A stretch of DNA of 64,000 bases from Brachycybe producta (Eukaryota > Arthropoda > Diplopoda > Playtdesmida > Andrognathidae): the NCBI GenBank assembly GCA_036925085.1, contig JAUPFP010000053.1, positions 744,001 to 808,000 of the forward strand, given 5' to 3'. Below are positions 26,917-41,203 of the stretch, one piece after another. Both the position numbers and the translations under genes were made by a program. The notes under the pieces are model-generated. The model worked only from the letters and a program-made list of their open reading frames with translations, was not told the origin of the DNA and did no database searches. Numbering within the stretch: the stretch's first letter is position 1; every line of letters starts with the position of its first letter.

Positions 26917-28728
26917 ACTTCAACTTCAAATTAAAATTCAACTTTAACTTCAACTTCAACTTTAACTTTAATTTCAACTTAAACTTTAACTTCAACTTTA
27001 ACTTCAACTTCAACTTTAACTTCAAATTCAACTTCAAATTCAAATTCAACTTCAACTTCAACTACAATTTCATATTCAAGTTCAACTTCAGTTTCATATT
27101 CAAGTTGAAATTCAACTTCAACTTCATCTTCAACTTCAACTTCAACTTTAACTTCATCTTCAACTTTAACTTCAACTTCAACTTCAAATTTAACTTCAAC
27201 TTCAACTTCAACTTCAAATTCAACTTCAAATTCAACTTCAAATTCAACTTCAAATTCAACTTCAAATTCAACTTCAAATTCAACTTCAAATTCAACTTCA
27301 AAGTCAACTTCAACTTCATCTTCAACTTCAACTTCAACTTTAACTTCATGTTCAACTTCAACTTCAACTTTAACTTAAAATTCAACTTCAACTTCATCTT
27401 CAACTTCAACTTTAATTTCAACTTAAACTTTAACTTCAACTTTAACTTTAACTTCAACTTTAACTTCAACTTTAACTTCAACTTTAACTTCAAATTCAAC
27501 TTCAACTTCAAATTCAACTTTAACTTCAATTTCAACTTTAACTTCAATTTCAACTTTGACTTCAAGTTCAACTTCGACTTCAACTTCAACTTCAACTTCA
27601 AAGTCAACTTCAACTTCAAATTTAACTTCAACTTCAACTTCAACTTCAACTTCAACTTCAACTTCAAATTCAACTTCAACTTCAACTTCAACTTCAACTT
27701 CAAATTTAACTTCAACATCAACTTCAACTTCAACTTCAAATTCAACTTCAACTTCAAATTCAACTTCAACTTCAACTTCAACTTCAACTTCAACTTTAAC
27801 TTCATCTTCAACTTCAACTTCAAACTCAACTTCAATTTCATCTTCAACTTCAACTTCAACTTCAACTTCAACTTCAAATTAAAATTCAACTTCAACTTCA
27901 ACTTCAATGTCAACTTCAACTTCAACTTCAAATTTAACTTCATCTTCAACTTCAACTTCAACTTCATCTACAATTTCATATTCAAGTTCAACTTCAGTTT
28001 CATATTCAAGTTCAAATTCAACTTCAACTTCATCTTCAACTTCAACTTCAACTTTAACTTCATCTTCAACTTCAACTTCAAATACAACATCAAATTCAAC
28101 TTCAAATTCAACTTCAAATTCAACTTCAAATTCAACTTCAACTTCATCTTCAACTTCAACTTCAACTTTAACTTCATCTTCAACTTCAACTTCAACTTCA
28201 AATTAAAATTCAACTTTAACTTCAACTTCAACTTCAACTTCAACTTCAACTTCAACTTCAACTTCAAATTTAACTTCAACATCAACTTCAACTTCAACTT
28301 CAAATTCAACTTCAAATTCAACTTCAACTTCAAATTCAACTTCAACTTCAACTTCAACTTCAACTTCAACTTTAACTTCATCTTCAACTTCAACTTCAAA
28401 CTCAACTTCAATTTCATCTTCAACTTCAACTTCAACTTCAACTTCAACTTCAAATTAAAATTCAACTTCAACTTCAACTTCAATGTCAACTTCAACTTCA
28501 ACTTCAAATTTAACTTCAACTTCAACTTCGACTTCAACTTCAACTTCAACTTCAAATTCAACTTCAACTTCAACTTCAACTTCAACTTCAAATTCAACTT
28601 CAACATCAACTTCAACTTCAATGTCAACTTCAACTTCAACTTCAAATTTAAATCCAACTTCAACTTCGACTTCAACTTCAACTTCAACTTCAACTTCAAC
28701 TTCAAATTCAACTTCATCTTCAACTTCA

Positions 28729-29328
28729 ACTTCAACTTTAACTTCATCTTCAACTTCAACTTTAACTTCATCTTCAACTTCAACTTCAACTTCAAATTCA
28801 ACTTCAAATTCAACTTCAAATTCAACTTCAAATTCAACTTCAAATTCAACTTCAACTTCATCTTCAACTTCAACTTCAACTTTAACTTCATCTTCAACTT
28901 CAACTTCAACTTCAAATTAAAATTCAACTTTAACTTCGAATTCAACTTCAAATTCAACTTCAAATTCAACTTCAAATTCAACTTCAAATTCAACTTCAAA
29001 TTCAAATTCAACTTCATCTTCAACTTCAACTTCAACTTTAACTTCATCTTCAACTTCAACTTTAACTTCATCTTCAACTTCAACTTCAACTTCAAATTCA
29101 ACTTCAAATTCAACTTCAAATTCAACTTCAAATTCAAGTTCAAATTCAACTTCAACTTCATCTTCAACTTTAACTTCAACTTTAACTTCATCTTCAACTT
29201 CAACTTCAACTTCAAATTCAACTTCAAATTCAACTTCAAATTCAACTTCAAATTCAACTTCAAATTCAACTTCAAATTCAACTTCAAATTCAACTTCAAC
29301 TTCATCTTCAACTTCAACTTCAACTTTA
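28729..29328 (+). repeat. 300-bp tandem pair, copy c
   Basis: The double TTTAAC step is at 28737 and 29037, 300 bp apart; offset 4,584 bp from copy b. Confidence 0.85.
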
Positions 29329-30871
29329 ACTTCATCTTCAACTTCAACTTCAAATTAAAATTCAACTTTAACTTCAACTTCAACTTCAATTTCATCTTCA
29401 ACTTCAACTTCAACTTCAACTTCAACTTCAAATTAAAATTCAACTTCAACTTCAACTTCAATGTCAACTTCAACTTCAAATTCAAATTCAACTTCAACTT
29501 CAACTTCAACTTCAAATTTAACTTCAACATCAACTTCAACTTCAACTTCAAATTCAACTTCAACTTCAAATTCAACTTCAACTTCAACTTCAACTTCAAC
29601 TTCAACTTTAAATTCATCTTCAACTTCAACTTCAAACTCAACTTCAATTTCATCTTCAACTTCAACTTCAACTTCAACTTCAACTTCAAAGTAAAATTCA
29701 ACTTCAACTTCAACTTCAATGTCAACTTCAACTTCAACTTCAAATTTAACTTCAACTTCAACTTCGACTTCAACTTCAACTTCAACTTCAAATTCAACTT
29801 CAACTTCAACTTCAACTTCAACTTCAAATTCAACTTCAACATCAACTTCAACTTCAATGTCAACTTCAACTTCAACTTCAAATTTAAATTCAACTTCAAC
29901 TTCGACTTCAACTTCAACTTCAACTTCAACTTCAACTTCAAATTCAACTTCATCTTCAACTTCAAATTCAACTTTAACTTCATCTTCAACTTCAACTTCA
30001 ACTTCAAATTAAAATTCAACTTTAACTTCAACTTCAACTTCAATTTTAATTTCAACTTAAACTTTAACTTCAACTTTAACTTCAACTTCAACTTTAACTT
30101 CAAATTCAACTTCAAATTCAAATTCAACTTCAACTTCAACTTCAACTTCAACTTCAACAACAATTTCATATTCAAGTTCAACTTCAGTTTCATATTCAAG
30201 TTCAAATTCAACTTCAACTTCATCTTCAACTTCAACTTCAACTTTAACTTCATCTTCAACTTCAACTTCAACTTCAAATTCAACTTCAAATTCAACTTCA
30301 AATTCAACTTCAAATTCAACTTCAAATTCAACTTCAAATTCAACTTCAAATTCAACTTCAACTTCATCTTCAACTTCAACTTCAACTTTAACTTCATCTT
30401 CAACTTCAACTTCAACTTCAAATTAAAATTCAACTTTAACTTCAACTTCAATTTCAAATTTAACTTCAACTTCAACTTCGACTTCAAATTCAACTTCAAA
30501 TTCAACTTCAACTTCATCTTCAACTTCAACTTCAACTTTAACTTCATCTTCAACTTCAACTTCAACTTCAACTTAAAATTTAACTTCAACTTCAACTTCA
30601 ACTTCAACTTTAATTTCAACTTAAACTTTAACTTCAACTTTAACTTTAACTTCAACTTTAACTTCAAATTCAACTTCAAATTCAAATTCAACTTAAACTT
30701 CAATTTCAACTTTAACTTCAATTTCAACTTTGACTTCAAGTTCAACTTCGACTTCAACTTCAACTTCAACTTCAACTTCAACTTCAAATTCAACTTCAAC
30801 ATCAACTTCAACTTCAACTTCAAATTCAACTTCAAATTCAACTTCAACTTCAACTTCAACTTCAACTTCAA

Positions 30872-31530
30872 CTACAATTTCATATTCAAGTTCAACTTCA
30901 GTTTCATATTCAAGTTCATCTTCAATTTCATATTCAAGTTCAACTTCAACTTCAAATTCAACTTCAACTTCAACTTTAAATTCAACTTTAAATTCAACTT
31001 CAACTTCAACTTCAACTTCAACTTCAATTTCAACTTCAGCTTCAACTTCAACTTCAACTTCAACTTCAAACTCAACTTCAACTTCATCTTCAACTTCAAC
31101 TTCAACTTCAACTTCAACTTCAACTTAAAATTCAACATCAACTTCAACTTCAATGTCAACTTCAACTTCAAATTTAACTTCAACTTCAACTTCGACTTCT
31201 ACTTCAACTTCAACTTCAACTTCAAATTCAACTTCAACTTCAACTTCAACTTCAACTTCAAATTCAACTTCAACATCAACTTCAGCTTCAATGTCAACTT
31301 CAACTTCAACTTCAAATTTAACTTCAACTTCAACTTCGACTTCAACTTCAACTTCAACTTCAACTTCAAATTCAACTTCAACTTCAACTTCAACTTCAAA
31401 TTCAACTTCAACATCAACTTCAAATTCAACTTCAAATTCAACTTCAAATTCAACTTCAAATTCAACTTCAAATTCAACTTCAACTTCATCTTCAACTTCA
31501 ACTTCAACTTTAACTTCATCTTCAACTTGA
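30872..31530 (+). repeat. A2-B' marker module, copy 7
   Basis: Matches copy 6 at a constant offset of 4,614 bp, with B' at 31153 and five ladder dimers. Confidence 0.9.
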
Positions 31531-32054
31531 ACTTCAACTTCAAATTAAAATTCAACTTTAACTTCAACTTCAACTTTAACTTTAATTTCAACTTAAACTT
31601 TAACTTCAACTTTAACTTCAACTTCAACTTTAACTTCAAATTCAACTTCAAATTCAAATTCAACTTCAACTTCAACTACAATTTCATATTCAAGTTCAAC
31701 TTCAGTTTCATATTCAAGTTGAAATTCAACTTCAACTTCATCTTCAACTTCAACTTCAACTTTAACTTCATCTTCAACTTTAACTTCAACTTCAACTTCA
31801 AATTTAACTTCAACTTCAACTTCAACTTCATCTTCAACTTCAACTACAATTTCATATTCAAGTTCAACTTCAGTTTCATATTCAAGTTCAAATTCAACTT
31901 CAACTTCATCTTCAACTTCAACTTCAAATTCAACTTCAGCTTCAACTTCAACTTCAACTTCAACTTCAACTTCAACTTCAACTTCAACTTCAACTTCAAA
32001 TTCAACTTCAAATTCAACTTCAAATTCAACTTTAACATCAACTTCAACTTCAAC

Positions 32055-32156
32055 TTCAAATTCAACTTCAAATTCAACTTCAAATTCAACTTCAAATTCA
32101 ACTTCAAATTCAACTTCAAATTCAACTTCAAATTCAACTTCAAATTCAACTTCAAA
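32055..32156 (+). repeat. 12-bp ladder, eight dimers
   Basis: TTCAAA recurs every 12 bp from 32055 to 32151, alternating with TTCAAC and ending in TTCAAA-GTCAAC. The equivalent ladder near 37.16-37.23 kb is shorter. Confidence 0.95.
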
Positions 32157-33576
32157 GTCAACTTCAACTTCATCTTCAACTTCAACTTCAACTTTAACTT
32201 CATGTTCAACTTCAACTTCAACTTTAACTTAAAATTCAACTTCAACTTCATCTTCAACTTCAACTTTAATTTCAACTTAAACTTTAACTTCAACTTTAAC
32301 TTTAACTTCAACTTTAACTTCAACTTTAACTTCAAATTCAACTTCAACTTCAAATTCAACTTTAACTTCAATTTCAACTTTAACTTCAATTTCAACTTTG
32401 ACTTCAAGTTCAACTTCGACTTCAACTTCAACTTCAACTTCAAAGTCAACTTCAACTTCAAATTTAACTTCAACTTCGACTTCAACTTCAACTTCAACTT
32501 CAACTTCAAATTCAACTTCAACTTCAACTTCAACTTCAACTTCAAATTTAACTTCAACATCAACTTCAACTTCAACTTCAAATTCAACTTCAACTTCAAA
32601 TTCAACTTCAACTTCAACTTCAACTTCAACTTCAACTTTAACTTCATCTTCAACTTCAACTTCAAACTCAACTTCAATTTCATCTTCAACTTCAACTTCA
32701 ACTTCAACTTCAACTTCAAATTAAAATTCAACTTCAACTTCAACTTCAATGTCAACTTCAACTTCAACTTCAAATTTAACTTCATCTTCAACTTCAACTT
32801 CAACTTCAACTTCAACTACAATTTCATATTCAAGTTCAACTTCAGTTTCATATTCAAGTTCAAATTCAACTTCAACTTCATCTTCAACTTCAACTTCAAC
32901 TTTAACTTCATCTTCAACTTCAACTTCAACTTCAAATTCAACTTCAAATTCAACATCAAATTCAACTTCAAATTCAACTTCAAATTCAACTTCAAATTCA
33001 ACTTCAACTTCATCTTCAACTTCAACTTCAACTTTAACTTCATCTTCAACTTCAACTTCAACTTCAAATTAAAATTCAACTTTAACTTCAACTTCAACTT
33101 CAACTTCAACTTCAACTTCAAATTTAACTTCAACATCAACTTCAACTTCAACTTCAAATTCAACTTCAACTTCACATTCAACTTCAACTTCAACTTCAAC
33201 TTCAACTTCAACTTCAACTTTAACTTCATCTTCAACTTCAACTTCAAACTCAACTTCAATTGCATCTTCAACTTCAACTTCAACTTCAACTTCAACTTCA
33301 AATTAAAATTCAACTTCAACTTCAACTTCAATGTCAACTTCAACTTCAACTTCAAATTTAACTTCAACTTCAACTTCGACTTCAACTTCAACTTCAACTT
33401 CAAATTCAACTTCAACTTCAACTTCAACTTCAACTTCAAATTCAACTTCAACATCAACTTCAACTTCAATGTCAACTTCAACTTCAACTTCAAATTTAAA
33501 TCCAACTTCAACTTCGACTTCAACTTCAACTTCAACTTCAACTTCAACTTCAAATTCAACTTCATCTTCAACTTCA

Positions 33577-34176
33577 ACTTCAACTTTAACTTCATCTTCA
33601 ACTTCAACTTTAACTTCATCTTCAACTTCAACTTCAACTTCAAATTCAACTTCAAATTCAACTTCAAATTCAACTTCAAATTCAACTTCAAATTCAACTT
33701 CAACTTCATCTTCAACTTCAACTTCAACTTTAACTTCATCTTCAACTTCAACTTCAACTTCAAATTAAAATTCAACTTTAACTTCGAATTCAACTTCAAA
33801 TTCAACTTCAAATTCAACTTCAAATTCAACTTCAAATTCAACTTCAAATTCAAATTCAACTTCATCTTCAACTTCAACTTCAACTTTAACTTCATCTTCA
33901 ACTTCAACTTTAACTTCATCTTCAACTTCAACTTCAACTTCAAATTCAACTTCAAATTCAACTTCAAATTCAACTTCAAATTCAAGTTCAAATTCAACTT
34001 CAACTTCATCTTCAACTTTAACTTCAACTTTAACTTCATCTTCAACTTCAACTTCAACTTCAAATTCAACTTCAAATTCAACTTCAAATTCAACTTCAAA
34101 TTCAACTTCAAATTCAACTTCAAATTCAACTTCAACTTCATCTTCAACTTCAACTTCAACTTTAACTTCATTTTCA
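33577..34176 (+). repeat. 300-bp tandem pair, copy d
   Basis: Offset 4,848 bp from copy c. All four copies lie just downstream of an ATCCAAC variant (21044, 24068, 28652 and 33500) found nowhere else. Confidence 0.85.
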
Positions 34177-35971
34177 ACTTCAACTTCAAATTAAAATTCA
34201 ACTTTAACTTCAACTTCAACTTCAACTTCAACTTCAACTTCAAATTTAACTTCAACATCAACTTCAACTTCAACTTCAAATTCAACTTCAACTTCAAATT
34301 CAACTTCAACTTCAACTTCAACTTCAACTTCAACTTTAACTTCATCTTCAACTTCAACTTCAAACTCAACTTCAATTTCATCTTCAACTTCAACTTCAAC
34401 TTCAACTTCAACTTCAAATTAAAATTCAACTTCAACTTCAACTTCAATGTCAACTTCAACTTCAACTTCAAATTCAACTTCAACTTCAACTTCAACTTCA
34501 AATTTAACTTCAACATCAACTTCAACTTCAACTTCAAATTCAACTTCAACTTCAAATTCAACTTCAACTTCAACTTCAACTTCAACTTCAACTTTAAATT
34601 CATCTTCAACTTCAACTTCAAACTCAACTTCAATTTCATCTTCAACTTCAATGTCAACTTCAACTTCAACTTCAAATTTAAATTCAACTTCAACTTCGAC
34701 TTCAACTTCAACTTCAACTTCAACTTCAACTTCAAATTCAACTTCATCTTCAACTTCAAATTCAACTTTAACTTCATCTTCAACTTCAACTTCAACTTCA
34801 AATTAAAATTCAACTTTAACTTCAACTTCAATGTCAACTTCAACTTCAACTTCAAATTTAACTTCAACTTCAACTTCGACTTCAACTTCAACTTCAACTT
34901 CAAATTCAACTTCAACTTCAACTTCAACTTCAACTTCAAATTCAACTTCAACATCAACTTCAACTTCAATGTCAACTTCAACTTCAACTTCAAATTTAAA
35001 TTCAACTTCAACTTCGACTTCAACTTCAACTTCAACTTCAACTTCAACTTCAAATTCAACTTCATCTTCAACTTCAAATTCAACTTTAACTTCATCTTCA
35101 ACTTCAACTTCAACTTCAAATTAAAATTCAACTTTAACTTCAACTTCAACTTCAATTTTAATTTCAACTTAAACTTTAACTTCAACTTTAACTTCAACTT
35201 CAACTTTAACTTCAAATTCAACTTCAAATTCAAATTCAACTTCAACTTCAACTTCAACTTCAACTTCAACTTCAACAACAATTTCATATTCAAGTTCAAC
35301 TTCAGTTTCATATTCAAGTTCAAATTCAACTTGAACTTCATCTTCAACTTCAACTTCAACTTTAACTTCATCTTCAACTTCAACTTCAACTTCAAATTCA
35401 ACTTCAAATTCAACTTCAAATTCAACTTAAAATTCAACTTCAAATTCAACTTCAAATTCAACTTCAACTTCATCTTCAACTTCAACTTCAACTTTAACTT
35501 CATCTTCAACTTCAACTTCAACTTCAAATTAAAATTCAACTTTAACTTCAACTTCAATTTCAAATTTAACTTCAACTTCAACTTCGACTTCAAATTCAAC
35601 TTCAAATTCAACTTCAACTTCATCTTCAACTTCAACTTCAACTTTAACTTCATCTTCAACTTCAACTTCAACTTCAACTTAAAATTTAACTTCAACTTCA
35701 ACTTCAACTTTAATTTCAACTTAAACTTTAACTTCAACTTTAACTTTAACTTCAACTTTAACTTCAAATTCAACTTCAAATTCAAATTCAACTTAAACTT
35801 CAATTTCAACTTTAACTTCAATTTCAACTTTGACTTCAAGTTCAACTTCGACTTCAACTTCAACTTCAACTTCAACTTCAACTTCAAATTCAACTTCAAC
35901 ATCAACTTCAACTTCAACTTCAAATTCAACTTCAAATTCAACTTCAACTTCAACTTCAACTTCAACTTCAA

Positions 35972-36642
35972 CTACAATTTCATATTCAAGTTCAACTTCA
36001 GTTCCATATTCAAGTTCATCTTCAATTTCATATTCAAGTTCAACTTCAACTTCAAATTCAACTTCAACTTCAACTTTAAATTCAACTTTAAATTCAACTT
36101 CAACTTCAACTTTAACTTCAACTTCAATTTCAACTTCAGCTTCAACTTCAACTTCAACTTCAACTTCAAACTCAACTTCAACTTCATCTTCAACTTCAAC
36201 TTCAACTTCAACTTCAACTTCAACTTAAAATTCAACATCAACTTCAACTTCAATGTCAACTTCAACTTCAAATTTAACTTCAACTTCAACTTCGACTTCT
36301 ACTTCAACTTCAACTTCAACTTCAAATTCAACTTCAACTTCAACTTCAACTTCAACTTCAAATTCAACTTCAACATCAACTTCAGCTTCAATGTCAACTT
36401 CAACTTCAACTTCAAATTTAACTTCAACTTCAACTTCGACTTCAACTTCAACTTCAACTTCAACTTCAAATTCAACTTCAACTTCAACTTCAACTTCAAA
36501 TTCAACTTCAACATCAACTTCAAATTCAACTTCAAATTCAACTTCAAATTCAACTTCAAATTCAACTTCAAATTCAACTTCAAATTCAACTTCAACTTCA
36601 TCTTCAACTTCAACTTCAACTTTAACTTCATCTTCAACTTGA
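35972..36642 (+). repeat. A2-B' marker module, copy 8
   Basis: Matches copy 7 at an offset of 5,100 bp; B' at 36253. The ladder has six dimers instead of five. A private TTCCAT near 36002 replaces TTTCAT. Confidence 0.9.
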
Positions 36643-38809
36643 ACTTCAACTTCAAATTAAAATTCAACTTTAACTTCAACTTCAACTTTAACTTTAATTT
36701 CAACTTAAACTTTAACTTCAACTTTAACTTCAACTTCAACTTTAACTTCAAATTCAACTTCAAATTCAAATTCAACTTCAACTTCAACTACAATTTCATA
36801 TTCAAGTTCAACTTCAGTTTCATATTCAAGTTGAAATTCAACTTCATCTTCAACTTCAACTTCAACTTTAACTTCATCTTCAACTTTAACTTCAACTTCA
36901 ACTTCAAATTTAACTTCAACTTCAACTTCAACTTCATCTTCAACTTCAACTACAATTTCATATTCAAGTTCAACTTCAGTTTCATATTCAAGTTCAAATT
37001 CAACTTCAACTTCATCTTCAACTTCAACTTCAAATTCAACTTCAGCTTCAACTTCAACTTCAACTTCAACTTCAACTTCAACTTCAACTTCAAATTCAAC
37101 TTCAAATTCAACTTTAACATCAACTTCAACTTCAACTTCAAATTCAACTTCAACTTCAACTTCAAATTCAACTTCAAATTCAACTTCAAATTCAACTTCA
37201 AATTCAACTTCAAATTCAACTTCAAAGTCAACTTCAACTTCATCTTCAACTTCAACTTCAACTTTAACTTCATGTTCAACTTCAACTTCAACTTTAACTT
37301 AAAATTCAACTTCAACTTCATCTTCAACTTCAACTTTAATTTCAACTTAAACTTTAACTTCAACTTTAACTTTAACTTCAACTTTAACTTCAACTTTAAC
37401 TTCAAATTCAACTTCAACTTCAAATTCAACTTTAACTTCAATTTCAACTTTAACTTCAATTTCAACTTTGACTTCAAGTTCAACTTCGACTTCAACTTCA
37501 ACTTCAACTTCAAAGTCAACTTCAACTTCAAATTTAACTTCAACTTCGACTTCAACTTCAACTTCAACTTCAACTTCAAATTCAACTTCAACTTCAACTT
37601 CAACTTCAACTTCAAATTTAACTTCAACATCAACTTCAACTTCAACTTCAAATTCAACTTCAACTTCAAATTCAACTTCAACTTCAACTTCAACTTCAAC
37701 TTCAACTTTAACTTCATCTTCAACTTCAACTTCAAACTCAACTTCAATTTCATCTTCAACTTCAACTTCAACTTCAACTTCAACTTCAAATTAAAATTCA
37801 ACTTCAACTTCAACTTCAATGTCAACTTCAACTTCAACTTCAAATTTAACTTCAACTTCAACTTCGACTTCAACTTCAACTTCAACTTCAAATTCAACTT
37901 CAACTTCAACTTCAACTTCAACTTCAAATTCAACTTCAACATCAACTTCAACTTCAATGTCAACTTCAACTTCAACTTCAAATTTAAATTCAACTTCAAC
38001 TTCGACTTCAACTTCAACTTCAACTTCAACTTCAACTTCAAATTCAACTTCATCTTCAACTTCAACTTCAACTTTAACTTCATCTTCAACTTCAACTTCA
38101 ACTTCAACTTCAACTACAATTTCATATTCAAGTTCAACTTCAGTTTCATATTCAAGTTCAAATTCAACTTCAACTTCATCTTCAACTTCAACTTCAACTT
38201 TAACTTCATCTTCAACTTCAACTTCAACTTCAAATTCAACTTCAAATTCAACTTCAAATTCAACTTCAAATTCAACTTCAAATTCAACTTCAAATTCAAC
38301 TTCAACTTCATCTTCAACTTCAACTTCAACTTTAACTTCATCTTCAACTTCAACTTCAACTTCAAATTAAAATTCAACTTTAACTTCAACTTCAATTTCA
38401 AATTTAACTTCCACTTCAACTTCGACTTCAAATTCAACTTCAAATTCAACTTCAACTTCATCTTCAACTTCAACTTCAACTTTAACTTCATCTTCAACTT
38501 CAACTTCAACTTCAACTTAAAATTTAACTTCAACTTCAACTTCAACTTTAATTTCAACTTAAACTTTAACTTCAACTTTAACTTTAACTTCAACTTTAAC
38601 TTCAAATTCAACTTCAACTTCAAATTCAACTTAAACTTCAATTTCAACTTTAACTTAAATTTCAACTTTGACTTCAAGTTCAACTTCGACTTCAACTTCA
38701 ACTTCAACTTCAACTTCAACTTCAAATTCAACTTCAACATCAACTTCAACTTCAACTTCAAATTCAACTTCAAATTCAACTTCAACTTCAACTTCAACTT
38801 CAACTTCAA
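35972..38809 (+). repeat. Higher-order unit, domain III, copy 3 (short)
   Basis: A2-to-A2 unit of 2,838 bp. Its first part matches copy 2 (C at 37468, offset 5,070). The 300-bp-pair half is missing, so it is close to the 2,832-bp unit of domain I. Confidence 0.85.
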
Positions 38810-39096
38810 CTACAATTTCATATTCAAGTTCAACTTCAGTTTCATATTTAAGTTCATCTTCAATTTCATATTCAAGTTCAACTTCAACTTCAAATTCAAC
38901 TTCCACTTCAACTTTAAATTCAACTTTAAATTCAACTTCAACTTCAACTTCAACTTCAACTTCAATTTCAACTTCAGCTTCAACTTCAACTTCAACTTCA
39001 ACTTCAAACTCAACTTCAACTTCATCTTCAACTTCAACTTCAACTTCAACTTCAACTTCAACTTAAAATTCAACATCAACTTCAACTTCAATGTCA
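38810..39096 (+). repeat. A2 module without full B', copy 9
   Basis: A2 is complete, with a private TTTAAG near 38847. B' breaks off just after its ATG-containing GTCAAC hexamer near 39091 and continues into TTCATC sequence. The copies at 43837 and 48289 share both features. Confidence 0.85.
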
Positions 39097-39547
39097 ACTT
39101 CAACTTCATCTTCAACTTCAACTTCAACTTCAACTTAAAATTCAACTTCAACTTCATCTTCAACTTCAACTTTAATTTCAACTTAAACTTTAACTTCAAC
39201 TTTAACTTTAACTTCAACTTTAACTTCAAATTCAACTTCAACTTCAAATTCAACTTTAACTTCAATTTCAACTTTAACTTCAATTTCAACTTTGACTTCA
39301 AGTTCAACATCGACTTCAACTTCAACTTCAACTTCAACTTCATTTTCAACTTCAACTTCAACTTTAACTTCATCTTCAACTTCAACTTCAACTTCAACTT
39401 AAAATTCAACTTCAACTTCATCTTCAATTTCCACTTTAATTTCAACTTAAAGTTTAACTTCAACTTTAACTTTAACTTCAACTTTAACTTCAAATTCAAC
39501 TTCAACTTCAAATTCAACTTTAACTTCAACTTCAACTTCAACTTCAA

Positions 39548-40152
39548 CTACAATTTCATATTCAAGTTCAACTTCAGTTTCATATTCAAGTTGATCTTCA
39601 ATTTCATATTCAAGTTCAACTTCAACTTCAAATTCAACTTCAACTTCAACTTTAAATTCAACTTTAAATTCAACTTCAACTTCAACTTCAACTTCAACTT
39701 CAATTTCAACTTCAGCTTCAACTTCAAATTCAACTTCAACTTCAAACTCAACTTCAACTTAAAATTCAACATCAACTTCAACTTCAATGTCAACTTCAAC
39801 TTCAAATTTAACTTCAACTTCAACTTCGACTTCTACTTCAACTTCAACTTCAACTTCAAATTCAACTTCAACTTCAACTTCAACTTCAACTTCAAATTCA
39901 ACTTCAACATCAACTTCAGCTTCAATGTCAACTTCAACTTCAACTTCAAATTTAACTTCAACTTCAACTTCGACTTCAACTTCAACTTCAACTTCAACTT
40001 CAAATTCAACTTCAACTTCAACTTCAACTTCAAATTCAACTTCAACATCAACTTCAAATTCAACTTCAAATTCAACTTCAAATTCAACTTCAAATTCAAC
40101 TTCAAATTCAACTTCAACTTCATCTTCAACTTCAACTTCAACTTCAACTTAA
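39548..40152 (+). repeat. A2-B' marker module, copy 10 (TTGATC subtype)
   Basis: A2 carries TTGATC in place of TTCATC near 39590, and B' starts at 39787. This subtype recurs only at 44575 and 49027, marking the 38.8-52.4 kb domain. Confidence 0.9.
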
Positions 40153-40754
40153 AATTCAACTTCAACTTCATCTTCAACTTCAACTTTAATTTCAACTTAA
40201 ACTTTAACTTCAACTTTAACTTTAACTTCAACTTTAACTTCAAATTCAACTTCAACTTCAAATTCAACTTTAACTTCAATTTCAACTTTAACTTCAATTT
40301 CAACTTTGACTTCAAGTTCAACATCGACTTCAACTTCAACTTCAACTTCAACTTCATTTTCAACTTCAACTTCAACTTTAACTTCATCTTCAACTTCAAC
40401 TTCAACTTCAACTTAAAATTCAACTTCAACTTCATCTTCAATTTCCACTTTAATTTCAACTTAAAGTTTAACTTCAACTTTAACTTTAACTTCAACTTTA
40501 ACTTCAAATTCAACTTCAACTTCAAATTCAACTTTAACTTCAATTTCAACTTTAACTTCAATTTCAACTTTGACTTCAAGTTCAACTTCGACTTCAACTT
40601 CAACTTCAACTTCAAAGTCAACTTCAACTTCAAATTCTACTTCAACTTCAACTTCAACTTCAACTTCAAATTTAACTTCAACATCAACTTCAACTTCAAC
40701 TTCAACTTCAAATTCAACTTCAAATTCAACTTCAACTTCAACTTTAACTTTAAC

Positions 40755-40860
40755 TTCATCTTCAACTTCATCTTCAACTTCATCTTCAACTTCATCTTCA
40801 ACTTCATCTTCAACTTCAACTTCAACTTCAACTTCAAATTCAACTTTAACATCGCCTTCA
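40755..40860 (+). repeat. E' module, copy 1
   Basis: A (TTCATC-TTCAAC) ladder of five steps, then TTTAACATCGCC. It differs from E by G in ATCGCC and lacks TTCTAA; no D follows. Confidence 0.88.
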
Positions 40861-41201
40861 ACTTCAACTTCAAATTCAACTTCAAATTCAACTTCAAATT
40901 CAACTTCAAATTCAACTTCAATGTAAACATCAACTTCAACTTCAACTTAAAATTCAACTTCAACTTCAACTTCAACTTCAACTTTAACTTCATTTTCAAC
41001 TTCAACTTCAACTTCAAATTAAAATTCAACTTCATCTTCAACTTCAACTTCAACTTTAACTTCATCTTCAACTTCAACTTCAACTTCAAATTAAAATTCA
41101 ACTTTAACTTCAACTTCAACTTCAACTTTATTTTCAACTTAAACTTTAACTTCAACTTTAACTTCAACTTCAACTTTAACTTCAAATTCAACTTCAACTT
41201 C

Positions 41202-41203
41202 AA
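41202..41203 (+). other. One-base deletion breaking the hexamer register
   Basis: The sequence reads ACTTCAATTCAAC, where the paralogous sites near 46234 and 50692 read ACTTCAAATTCAAC. One A is missing in this copy only. It is the only register break between 842 and 64000. Confidence 0.93.

Larger units (their letters stand above)
26258..30871 (+). repeat. Higher-order unit, domain III, copy 1
   Basis: A2-to-A2 unit of 4,614 bp. Order: A2-B', C (27556), B-type, ATCCAAC step, 300-bp pair, C-type, then the next A2. Compared with copy 2 it lacks about 228 bp after 27.21 kb. Confidence 0.88.
30872..35971 (+). repeat. Higher-order unit, domain III, copy 2
   Basis: A2-to-A2 unit of 5,100 bp in the same order. 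The extra 486 bp is mainly a 228-bp block near 31.81-32.04 kb and about 264 bp near 34.6-34.8 kb, where a B-type tail is repeated before the full B block at 34831. Confidence 0.88.

Noticed and set aside
38655-38906. Glu-rich reverse-strand open frame (Val-Glu dipeptides)
   Set aside because: It is the GTT-GAA frame of the repeat within an A2 module; equivalents at 43682 and 48134 are just the duplicated module.
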